DNA of 40,814 nucleotides from Solirubrobacterales bacterium. Its GTDB lineage: Bacteria; Actinomycetota; Thermoleophilia; Solirubrobacterales; Solirubrobacteraceae. The position numbers and the translations under genes were made by a program. Location of the stretch: the NCBI GenBank assembly GCA_019244395.1, contig JAFASQ010000277.1, forward strand, positions 1-40,814. The letters run 5' to 3'. The notes beneath the pieces were generated by a model. The model did no database searches. It saw only the letters and a program-made list of their open reading frames with translations, and had not been told where the DNA came from. Positions 8,393-15,524 of the stretch are shown one piece after another (position 1 is the first letter of the stretch; each line of letters starts with the position of its first letter).

Positions 8393-8421
8393 TTGACCAC
8401 CCCTGGGGAGCCACATAGTCT
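8393..8421 (+). promoter_or_regulatory. Sigma70-type promoter for the glucodextranase gene
   Basis: TTGACC (8393-8398), a 17-bp spacer and TAGTCT (8416-8421) make a good -35/-10 pair. GAGGGG at 8440-8445 then serves as ribosome binding site. This is the clearest full promoter in the window. Confidence 0.55.
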
Positions 8422-8448
8422 CCGCCCAGCAAACGAGCAGAGGGGTAG

Positions 8449-11400
8449 ATGACGATGAAGGGTCGTGTCCTTGGCTTGCTCGCCGGCGCCGCCCTGGTGC
8501 TGGCAGGGCTCGTGTCCGCGGCGAATGCCGCCGCCCAGACGGCTCCGGGTGCCCCCGGTGTCCAGAGCTACTTCGACCTCGCGCGCAAGGACTGCGTCGG
8601 GACCGCCCGCAACACCTCGTCAAAGGTCTGGTTCACGGTCGCCGACGGCGTGCTGTCGGACACCTACTGGCCGACCGTCGACGCGACCAACGTCCACACC
8701 CTCCAGTACCTGGTCACCGACGGAAGCACCTTCACCGACCTGCAGACGCGCGATATGCGCTATCGGGTCGTGCCCGATCCGACCGGGATGAGCTGCACCG
8801 TCGTGGCATCGAACGCCGCCCACGGCTACCGCATCACCACCACCTACATCGCTGATCCCGCGCGGAACGCGGTCCTGATGCGAGTCCGCTTCGACGGTCC
8901 GCGCAGCGACCGGCTGTACGTGCGGCTCGATCCGCTCGCCGGCGGCACCGGAGGCGGCGGCTCGCAGAACGCCGGCGGGAACTCGGCGGTGGTGACGGGC
9001 CAGAACGTCCCGGTCGCGTTCAACACCAACACGGTCACCAACGCCACCAACCGGGACTACGCGGTTCCCACCTATATGGCGCTCGAATCCTCGGCGGGCT
9101 TCTCAAACGCGAGCGTCGGCTACGCCGGCACCCCGAGCGATGGCCAGGCCATGCTCGATGCGCAGCACTCGCTGACGCCCTACGACTCCGCGCCCGACGG
9201 GCACGTCGCCCTGACCGCCGGCGTCGCGCTGCCACGCTCGCGCACGGTCGGCCTGGCGCTCGGGTTCGGAGAGACGCAGCCGCAGGCACTGTCGACGGCC
9301 GGTGCGTCGTTGAACGAGTCCTTCGGCGGTGCATGGGCCCGCTACGAGGCGCAGTGGCTGGGCTATGACCGCGGCCTGCGCCGTCCGTCCCAGAAGCTCG
9401 GCTCCGCCGCCGTCCGTGAGTACTACGAGTCGGTCAACGTGGTCAAGGCCAGCGAGGACAAGACCTTCCCCGGCGCGATCGCCGCCGGTCTTGCCTCTCC
9501 CTGGGGCCAATCGGTGCCCGCCGGCAACTTCACCAACGGGGAGCCAACATACTTCGGCTCCTACCGCGAGGAGTTCTCGCGCGACATGTACGAGGCCTTC
9601 ACCGGGTTGCTGGTCGCCGGCGACATCCGGACCGCCCAGGACGCCACCAGGTTCCTGTTCGAGCGCCAGCAGCAGCCGGACGGGTCGATGCCGCGCAACT
9701 CCCTGCCCAACGGCAAGCCGGCGCCCGACACCGGCGGACTTCAGCTCGACGAGTGCTCTTATCCAATCCTGATGGACTGGCAGTCCGGACTGGCGGGCGA
9801 CGCCACGCTCTATCGCCAGCACGTCATCCCGGCCGCGGACTTTGTCGTCGCCCATGGCCCGTCGGACGGCTCGGAGCGCTGGGAGGAGCAGAGCGGCTAT
9901 TCGCCGTCGACGATCTCAGCCGAGATCGCGGGACTGACGGCGGCCGCCGCGATCGCGCGGGTCAACCACGACCCGGCGCACGCCCGGCTCTATCAGGCGA
10001 CCGCCGATGACTTCGCGCGCAACATCAAGGCTTGGACCGTGACGACGAGCGGTCCTCTGGCTCCTAGGTACTTCATTCGGGTCTCAAAGACCGGCGATCC
10101 GAACGCGGCCATCTCGTACAACCTCGGCAACGGGAGCATCACCGTCGATCAGCGCTCGGTGGTAGACGCCGGCTTCCTCGAGCTCGTTCGCCTCGGCGTG
10201 CTCCCGGCCAGCGACCCGGATATCCAGGCCTCCCTGAACGTCGTCGACGCCACGATCAAGCGCGACACGCCGAATGGTCCTGGCTTCTACCGCTACGGGA
10301 CCAGCACTCCCGGCTCGGAGGATGGCTATGGGGACTGCTACGTGCCTGACCCGACCACCTGCCCGCAAACCGGCGCGCCCTGGCCGCCGACCGACACGGG
10401 AAGCGGTCATCTCTGGCCGGTGCTGTCTAACGAGCGAGGTGAGTACGACATCGCCGCGGGGAGTCCCGGGTCGGCGCAGACGCTCCTGACCGCGATGCGC
10501 GAGATGACCTCGGGGCAGGGCCTTGAGCCCGAGCAGGTGTGGGAGGACCCGCCCGTGCCGCCCTCACCGTTCGGGACGGATCCGAGCGTCGCCTCGATCG
10601 GGTTCGTCGACGGCCAGCCCGCCGGCTCGGCCAGCCCGCTGACCTGGGCCCAGGCTTCCTATGACCGCCTGGCCCTCGATATCAGCGCCGGCCGCAACCT
10701 CGAGACGCCCCGCATCGTCACGCGTCGGTACGTGACCCGCGGCATGCCTGGCTCGCTGCCGCTGAGCGCCACCTCGACCTCCAGCGCCGACGGCTCCACG
10801 GTGACGATCAGCGGGACCACCACCGCCGGTGCCCGGGTCGACGCCGAGGGCGTTGGCGCGTCGGGCGGGATCGCAGCAATCGCCTCGACCACGGCGGATT
10901 CATCCGGCAGCTACTCACTCAGCCTTCCGACCGGCTTTGGCAGCACCACGGTCACCGTCACGGCCACGCTCGGGCGTGCCACGGGCTACTCCCAGCTCTC
11001 GGTCGTCAACGTGAAGCTGCCCGGGACGACGGTGCTCGACGTCAGCGACCCAACCGGGGACGACAACGGGCCGGGCACGTACCAATATCCGACGTCGAGC
11101 GACTTCGCGCCCGGATCGTTCGACCTCACGCGCTTTGCAGTCAGCCAGGACGGTACGAACGTGTACATCCAGGCCACGCTCCGAACGCTGGTTCCGACGT
11201 TCGGGTCCCCGTTTGGGGCGCAACTGCTCGACGTGTTCGCCCGCAACCCGGCGGCGACCAGCTTCTCGACCGCCGCCCCGTTCACCTCGCGGAACTACAC
11301 GATCGCGCCGGCGGACGCGTGGAGCGAGAGGCTCGAGGCGCAGGGCTTCGCCGCACCCGTCTGGGTGGCGCCTCCCAACAACTCATTGGGCACGCCTCAG

Positions 11401-11733
11401 TTCGTGGTCGACGGCCCGAGCAAGACGGCCACCCTTATCCTGCCGCAGTCGAGCTTCGGCACGGTGAAGTCCGGGTGGGTGTTCACCGTCGCGCTGACCG
11501 GGCAGGACGGGTTCAGCCCGGATCAGGCCCGGGCGTTCACCCAGCCCGCCGGGGCGTTCACATTCGGCGTCTGCCCTGCCAACGACACCACTGACGCGAT
11601 CTGCAAGCTCGACCCGAACACCGTGCCCAAGGTAATGGACACGATCCCACCGTCGGGTGTCTCGCAGGCCACCGAGCTCGACCCGACGAAGAATCCGGGA
11701 GGAGTCCAGCTTCAGGGCGTGACCGTGCCCTAG
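8449..11733 (+). CDS. Secreted GH15 glucoamylase/glucodextranase-like enzyme
   Basis: Predicted exo-acting alpha-glucan hydrolase releasing glucose, exported by a Sec signal peptide (about residues 3-27, cleavage near ANA-AAQ). The 1094 aa follow the Arthrobacter glucodextranase layout: N-terminal super-beta-sandwich (about 35-300), (alpha/alpha)6 GH15 domain (about 315-765), an Ig-like domain B (about 770-880) and a C-terminal DOMON-like Glucodextran_C module starting near VLDVSDPTGDDNGPG. Catalytic residues are visible: general acid Glu479 in RWEEQSG and base Glu695 in PEQVWED. The second ATG at 8455 is better spaced from GAGGGG (9 nt) and may be the real start, giving MKGRVLGLL. Substrate could be dextran, starch or an isomalto-glucan. 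Confidence 0.88.
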   Translation: MTMKGRVLGLLAGAALVLAGLVSAANAAAQTAPGAPGVQSYFDLARKDCVGTARNTSSKVWFTVADGVLSDTYWPTVDATNVHTLQYLVTDGSTFTDLQTRDMRYRVVPDPTGMSCTVVASNAAHGYRITTTYIADPARNAVLMRVRFDGPRSDRLYVRLDPLAGGTGGGGSQNAGGNSAVVTGQNVPVAFNTNTVTNATNRDYAVPTYMALESSAGFSNASVGYAGTPSDGQAMLDAQHSLTPYDSAPDGHVALTAGVALPRSRTVGLALGFGETQPQALSTAGASLNESFGGAWARYEAQWLGYDRGLRRPSQKLGSAAVREYYESVNVVKASEDKTFPGAIAAGLASPWGQSVPAGNFTNGEPTYFGSYREEFSRDMYEAFTGLLVAGDIRTAQDATRFLFERQQQPDGSMPRNSLPNGKPAPDTGGLQLDECSYPILMDWQSGLAGDATLYRQHVIPAADFVVAHGPSDGSERWEEQSGYSPSTISAEIAGLTAAAAIARVNHDPAHARLYQATADDFARNIKAWTVTTSGPLAPRYFIRVSKTGDPNAAISYNLGNGSITVDQRSVVDAGFLELVRLGVLPASDPDIQASLNVVDATIKRDTPNGPGFYRYGTSTPGSEDGYGDCYVPDPTTCPQTGAPWPPTDTGSGHLWPVLSNERGEYDIAAGSPGSAQTLLTAMREMTSGQGLEPEQVWEDPPVPPSPFGTDPSVASIGFVDGQPAGSASPLTWAQASYDRLALDISAGRNLETPRIVTRRYVTRGMPGSLPLSATSTSSADGSTVTISGTTTAGARVDAEGVGASGGIAAIASTTADSSGSYSLSLPTGFGSTTVTVTATLGRATGYSQLSVVNVKLPGTTVLDVSDPTGDDNGPGTYQYPTSSDFAPGSFDLTRFAVSQDGTNVYIQATLRTLVPTFGSPFGAQLLDVFARNPAATSFSTAAPFTSRNYTIAPADAWSERLEAQGFAAPVWVAPPNNSLGTPQFVVDGPSKTATLILPQSSFGTVKSGWVFTVALTGQDGFSPDQARAFTQPAGAFTFGVCPANDTTDAICKLDPNTVPKVMDTIPPSGVSQATELDPTKNPGGVQLQGVTVP

Positions 11734-11740
11734 CGCTCGC

Positions 11741-12085
11741 TCACCCGAGAAGGCGCGTCACCAGAGCCCCGCCCTCCCGCGCCATCCGCGACCGCGGCAC
11801 GACCAGGTCAAACCCGGCCAGTTCGGCCTGGGCGCGAACGTCCTGCTCCACATGAGAGTAGAACGCGAGCGTCTTGACGTCGGGGCGCTGGGCCGCGGCC
11901 ACCTGCCCGATCCGCTCGCCGGCGTCCGCGGTCAGGTCGACGACCAGCGCCTGCGCGCCGGCCAGTTCGCGGTGCAGCGCGTTCGGGTCTGAGACCAGCA
12001 GCGCGTCGTGGCCCGCGGCGCGGAGCGCGCCGAGCACGTTGGAGCCGAAGAGCAGGTCGGGGATGAACGCCACCACGCGGGCCAC
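11741..12085 (-). CDS. Small receiver-like protein, probably degenerate
   Basis: 114 aa, function unknown. The alternation of hydrophobic strands and helices resembles a response-regulator receiver: VVAFIPD, then ALVVDLT with Asp50 at the phosphoacceptor position, LAFYSHV with Ser77 at the switch position, and DLVVPRSRM with Arg98 where the conserved Lys should be. The N-terminal acidic pair is reduced to one Asp. This suggests a pseudo-receiver used for protein contacts rather than phosphotransfer. It lies 12 bp downstream of the 120-aa gene on the same strand, so the two are probably co-transcribed. The fold assignment is my inference from pattern only. Confidence 0.6.
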   Translation of the reverse strand: MARVVAFIPDLLFGSNVLGALRAAGHDALLVSDPNALHRELAGAQALVVDLTADAGERIGQVAAAQRPDVKTLAFYSHVEQDVRAQAELAGFDLVVPRSRMAREGGALVTRLLG

Positions 12086-12097
12086 CGCCGGCGAGTC

Positions 12098-12460
12098 CTA
12101 CTGAGTGCGGATCCGGCGGAATTCCTGGCGCACCGACTCAGGCCGGCCCCACATCTGGGTGATCTCGACGCGCCCGGTGCGGACCTCGCGGACGGCCATC
12201 TCTCCGTCGATCTCCGCCTCGTCGAGCAGCTTGAGTGCGGCGTGGACCGCTGGCACGGACGCCGCGTGGCCGAACCGGTGGGCCACCAGCAGCCGCCAGT
12301 GCCAGTCGTTACGCGAATACGGCTGCGCGTTACAGGTAACGAGCAGCACCGCGGCGTCGACGTAGCGGCGCTCGTCGAAGATGCGCAGGTCGAGCTCGAG
12401 GTCGGTCCAGTCGTCGGGCAGCGAGTCGACGATCTGCTCAAAGGTTTCCGTGAGGGCCAT
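12098..12460 (-). CDS. Conserved-looking hypothetical protein, 120 aa
   Basis: Not recognised. The soluble 120-aa sequence begins MALTETFEQIVDSLPDDW, with an acidic first third, a central stretch NAQPYSRNDWHWRLLVAHRFG and a charged C-terminus (VRQEFRRIRTQ). There are no signal peptide, membrane helices or obvious catalytic motif. Compositional bias and codon use match its neighbours, and there is no overlap with another convincing gene. It is followed by the receiver-like gene and preceded, 34 bp away, by the mntH stop, so it could be the end of a mntR-mntH transcript or have its own start (a TACGCT hexamer lies 10 nt upstream of its ATG). Confidence 0.65.
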   Translation of the reverse strand: MALTETFEQIVDSLPDDWTDLELDLRIFDERRYVDAAVLLVTCNAQPYSRNDWHWRLLVAHRFGHAASVPAVHAALKLLDEAEIDGEMAVREVRTGRVEITQMWGRPESVRQEFRRIRTQ

Positions 12461-12494
12461 CTGCCGGCGAAGCGTAGCGGGGGCGGCTACGGGA

Positions 12495-13829
12495 TCAGCC
12501 CAAGAAGAACTGCTGGTAGAGCAGGAACAGGTTGAGCGCGGTGATCAGGATCGCGCAGCCCCAGGCCAGGACGGTGGTGACCCGGCGGTTGACGTGAGCC
12601 CCCATCACCTCGGGTCGGCTGGTCAGCATGACCAGCGGGATCACCGCGAGTGGGATGCCGAACGACAGCACCACCTGGCTTAGCACCAGCGCATCGGTGG
12701 GATTCATGCCGAGCGCGAGGATCACCAGCGCGGGGATCATGGTCAGCGCGCGCCGGACCATCACCGGGATCCGGACGTTTATGAATCCGGCCATCACCAC
12801 CTGGCCCGCGTAGGTTCCGACGCTCGATGAGGATGCGCCGGACGCGAACAGCGCCACCGCGAAGGCGAGCGCCGCGCCGCCCCCGACCAGGCGGCCGAAC
12901 TCCATGTGGGCCTGCGGGATCGTGCTGAGCCCGGACAGCCCGGCGGTGTGAAACAGCTTGGCCGCGACCGCCAGCATGGCCATGTTCACGATCCCGGCCA
13001 GCCCCAGCGCGATGATCACGTCGAGGCGCTCGAAGCGCAGCACTCGGGCCCGCTCGTGGTCGTTGCGGACCGGCGTGCGGCCCTGGGTGAGCGCCGAGTG
13101 CAGGTAGATCACGTGCGGCATCACGGTTGCGCCGATGATCCCGACAGCCAGGTACAGCGCGCCGGTGCCGCTAAGGCCCGGGATCAGCCCACGCAGCGAG
13201 GCGTGCGCCGACGGGCCGATCTTGAGCGTTTCGTAGAGAAAGCCCAGGAAGATGATCCCGAGCAGCGCGGTGATGGCGAGCTCGAAGCGCCGAAAGCCGC
13301 GCGTCTGGAGCTCGAGGATCGCGAAGGCAATCACGCCGGTCAGCAGGCCTGCCGGCAGCAGGGGCACGCCGAACAGCAGGTTCAGACCGAGCGCGGCGCC
13401 GAGGAACTCCGCGATGTCGGTGGACATCGCCATGATCTCGGCCTGCACCCACATGGCCCAGGTGACCGGACGCGGGAAGCGCTCGCGCACCACCTCCGGC
13501 AGGTTCTGGTCGGTGACGATCCCGAGCTTGGCCGACAGGTACTGGATCAGCATGGCGATCAGGTTCGCCAGCAGCACCACCCACAGCAGCAGGTAGCCGA
13601 ACTTCGCCCCGCCCTGGAGGTTGGTGGCGAAGTTGCCGGGGTCGACGTAGGCGATCGAGGCGACGAAGGCCGGGCCGAGCATCGACAACGTGGCCCGGAG
13701 ACGGCCCTTGGCCAAAAGCTCGTCGAGCGGGCTGCGGGCCCCGACGGCGTCGCGGAGGGCGACTGCCGCCCCGTCCGCCGCGGCGCCCTCGAACGCGGGC
13801 TCGGGAATCGAGCCTGGGGCTGGAGTCAC
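12495..13829 (-). CDS. mntH: NRAMP-family Mn2+/Fe2+ transporter (MntH)
   Basis: Inner-membrane proton-coupled divalent-metal importer, 444 aa with about 11 hydrophobic segments after a 45-residue cytoplasmic N-terminus. The metal-binding signature is intact: Asp63 and Asn66 in VDPGNFAT of TM1, and the Ala-x-x-Met of TM6 in GATVMPHVIYLHS. The start overlaps the stop of the upstream DtxR-type regulator by 4 bp (ATGA), giving a regulator-transporter operon. Mn2+ is the likeliest physiological substrate because of that pairing; Fe2+ or Cd2+ transport cannot be excluded. Confidence 0.93.
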   Translation of the reverse strand: MTPAPGSIPEPAFEGAAADGAAVALRDAVGARSPLDELLAKGRLRATLSMLGPAFVASIAYVDPGNFATNLQGGAKFGYLLLWVVLLANLIAMLIQYLSAKLGIVTDQNLPEVVRERFPRPVTWAMWVQAEIMAMSTDIAEFLGAALGLNLLFGVPLLPAGLLTGVIAFAILELQTRGFRRFELAITALLGIIFLGFLYETLKIGPSAHASLRGLIPGLSGTGALYLAVGIIGATVMPHVIYLHSALTQGRTPVRNDHERARVLRFERLDVIIALGLAGIVNMAMLAVAAKLFHTAGLSGLSTIPQAHMEFGRLVGGGAALAFAVALFASGASSSSVGTYAGQVVMAGFINVRIPVMVRRALTMIPALVILALGMNPTDALVLSQVVLSFGIPLAVIPLVMLTSRPEVMGAHVNRRVTTVLAWGCAILITALNLFLLYQQFFLG

Positions 13830-14500
13830 CGGCCGACCTCCACCCGCATCGCGCGGGCCAGGGTGCCGCCCAGCACCTGTACCCGATGCCCGAAGCGGAC
13901 GAACAGCGGGCCCTCAAATGGCTGCTTCTCGATCACCTCGAGGTGGTCGCCTGGAGCGATCCCGCGCTCGGCCAGGAACCGGAGCATCTCCGGGTCGGAG
14001 TCGGACACCCGCGCGAACGTGCCCTTCATGCCGGGCTCGAGGGATTGGAGGCTGTGCGTTGTCCCCTCTTCGATGGTCAGCTCGCGGGTCGGGATCGGAT
14101 CGCCGTGAGGGTCGTGCGTGGGATCGCCCAGCTTGACCGCGATCAGCTCCTCAAGCTCTTCGGACAGGACGTGCTCGAGCACCTCGGCCTCCTGGTGCAC
14201 CCGATCCCACGGCACTCCGAGCGTCTCGACCAGGTACAGCTCGAGCAAGCGGTGGTGGCGCATGACCTCGAGCGCGACGCGGCGTCCATCCTCGGTCAGC
14301 GACACCCCCCGATAGGGCTGGTGCTCGACCAGCCCGAGTTCGCCGAGGCGCTTGACCATCCCGGATGCGGACGCGGCCGTGACGCCGAGGCGCTCGGCCA
14401 GAGCATTCGTGCTTACGGGCTCGCAGTCGCGCCGCTCGAGCGCGTAGATCGCCTTCGTGTAGTCCTCAATTGCCTGCGAGCGCGTCTCCAGGATCGCCAT
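13826..14500 (-). CDS. mntR: DtxR/MntR-family metal-dependent repressor
   Basis: Metal-sensing transcriptional repressor, 224 aa. It has an N-terminal winged helix (QAIEDYTKAIYALERR, then TNALAERLGVTAASASGMVKRL), a metal-binding/dimerisation domain with the familiar RHHRLLELYL and VHQEAEVLEHVLS elements, and a C-terminal FeoA/SH3-like domain (from about residue 150). The ATG at 14500 starts exactly at the helix-turn-helix domain; a longer frame upstream would remove the intergenic region. It is coupled to mntH, so manganese is the likely co-repressor. A CATAAT hexamer 7 nt upstream of the ATG and an adjacent TAGGCCTA palindrome suggest autoregulation. Confidence 0.9.
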   Translation of the reverse strand: MAILETRSQAIEDYTKAIYALERRDCEPVSTNALAERLGVTAASASGMVKRLGELGLVEHQPYRGVSLTEDGRRVALEVMRHHRLLELYLVETLGVPWDRVHQEAEVLEHVLSEELEELIAVKLGDPTHDPHGDPIPTRELTIEEGTTHSLQSLEPGMKGTFARVSDSDPEMLRFLAERGIAPGDHLEVIEKQPFEGPLFVRFGHRVQVLGGTLARAMRVEVGR

Positions 14501-14507
14501 GACGAAG

Positions 14508-14513
14508 ATTATG
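14508..14513 (-). promoter_or_regulatory. Candidate -10 element for mntR-mntH
   Basis: CATAAT on the minus strand, 7 nt before the mntR ATG, with no Shine-Dalgarno in between. It directly abuts the palindrome at 14515-14522, so a bound repressor would block it. Confidence 0.4.
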
Positions 14514-14514
14514 G

Positions 14515-14522
14515 TAGGCCTA
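14515..14522. promoter_or_regulatory. Candidate DtxR/MntR operator
   Basis: TAGGCCTA, a perfect 8-bp palindrome in the 70-bp divergent gap between mntR and ygfZ, within an AT-rich patch (to 14532) that is unusual for this GC-rich DNA. The minus strand reads AATTTAGGCCTACC, containing the TTAGG half-site typical of DtxR-family operators. Symmetry outside the core is poor. Confidence 0.4.
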
Positions 14523-14557
14523 AATTTGAATTCTGCAAGTGGACACGTGGCCCTTCG

Positions 14558-14563
14558 TATCCT
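14558..14563 (+). promoter_or_regulatory. Candidate -10 element for ygfZ
   Basis: TATCCT, 7 nt before the ATG at 14571, with no Shine-Dalgarno. This is the spacing expected for a leaderless transcript. A TGGACA lies only 12 nt further upstream, too close for a standard -35. Confidence 0.5.
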
Positions 14564-14570
14564 GTTCCGC

Positions 14571-15524
14571 ATGGCCTCTGTGGGTACCGCGAGCGCCGAC
14601 TACCGCACGATCACCCAGGCGTGCGGGTACTTCGACCGCTCCGAGCGGGGAAAGCTCGCCCTGTCGGGCTCCGAGGCCGCGACGTTCCTGCAGGGTCAGG
14701 TGAGCAATGACGTGGAGGGCCTGGCTGTGGGCGCCGGCTGCTACGCCACGTTCCTCACGCCGAAGGGCAAGATGCTCGGCGACGTCAGGATCCTGAGCAC
14801 CGGCGACGAGCTGCTCATGGACACCGAGCGGGTCGCCCTCCAGGCGCTGTTCAACATGATCCGCCGGTTCAGCCTGGGCTACGCCGTCGAGTTGCACAAG
14901 CGGACGCTCGAGCAGGGCCTTCTGTCGTTGCTCGGCCCGGAGGCGGTCGCGGTCGCCGGCGTCGAGTACTTGCCGGCGGAGGAAAACGCGCATGGGCCCG
15001 CCTCCGTGGCGGGAGTCCAGGCGCGCGCGATCCGGACCGACACCGGGATCGACCTCTTGTGCGACGCCGGCGATGTGGAGGCGCTCGGCGCTCGGCTCGA
15101 GGACGCCGGCGCGCCTGCCGTCGGCGAAACTGCGGTCGAGTGCCTTCGGGTCGAGCGCGGTCGCCCGCGCTACGGGATCGACTTGGACGACACCGTCATC
15201 CCCCAGGAGGCAGGCCTTAACGAGCGCGCCGTGTCGTTCACCAAGGGCTGTTACGTGGGTCAGGAGACGGTGGCGCGGCTCTACTACCGCGGCAAGCCGA
15301 ACCGCAACCTGCGCGGGCTGAGGCTCTCGGGGCACGCGGAGCCGGGCGAGGAATTGACCTTCGAGGGCCGGGCTGTGGGACGGATCACGAGCGTCGCGTC
15401 CTCGCCGCGCTTCGGCCCCATCGCGCTGGCCTTCGTGCGGCGGGAGGCGCCGGTCGGCGCCATCGTGTCCGTCGGCTCGGGGGACGGATTGACCGGCGAG
15501 GTCACAGAACTGCCGTTTCGCTGA
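14571..15524 (+). CDS. ygfZ: YgfZ/GcvT-like folate-binding protein
   Basis: Folate-dependent protein of the YgfZ (IBA57-like) family, which supports assembly or repair of certain Fe-S enzymes. The 317-aa sequence has the GcvT-type fold, starting with LSGSEAATFLQGQVSNDV, and the family signature KGCYVGQE with the key Cys227. The glycine-cleavage T-protein is longer and lacks that signature, so GcvT itself is unlikely. The ATG at 14571 is chosen because the homology begins just after it and a TATCCT lies 7 nt upstream; the frame continues to 14499 but would overlap the mntR start region. Its 3' end overlaps the convergent nuclease gene by 23 bp. Confidence 0.88.
   Translation: MASVGTASADYRTITQACGYFDRSERGKLALSGSEAATFLQGQVSNDVEGLAVGAGCYATFLTPKGKMLGDVRILSTGDELLMDTERVALQALFNMIRRFSLGYAVELHKRTLEQGLLSLLGPEAVAVAGVEYLPAEENAHGPASVAGVQARAIRTDTGIDLLCDAGDVEALGARLEDAGAPAVGETAVECLRVERGRPRYGIDLDDTVIPQEAGLNERAVSFTKGCYVGQETVARLYYRGKPNRNLRGLRLSGHAEPGEELTFEGRAVGRITSVASSPRFGPIALAFVRREAPVGAIVSVGSGDGLTGEVTELPFR

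Noticed and set aside
12906-14108. Plus-strand reading frame (400 codons) opposite mntH-mntR
   Set aside because: It spans two real coupled genes on the other strand and is compositionally odd (Gln/Arg/His-rich).
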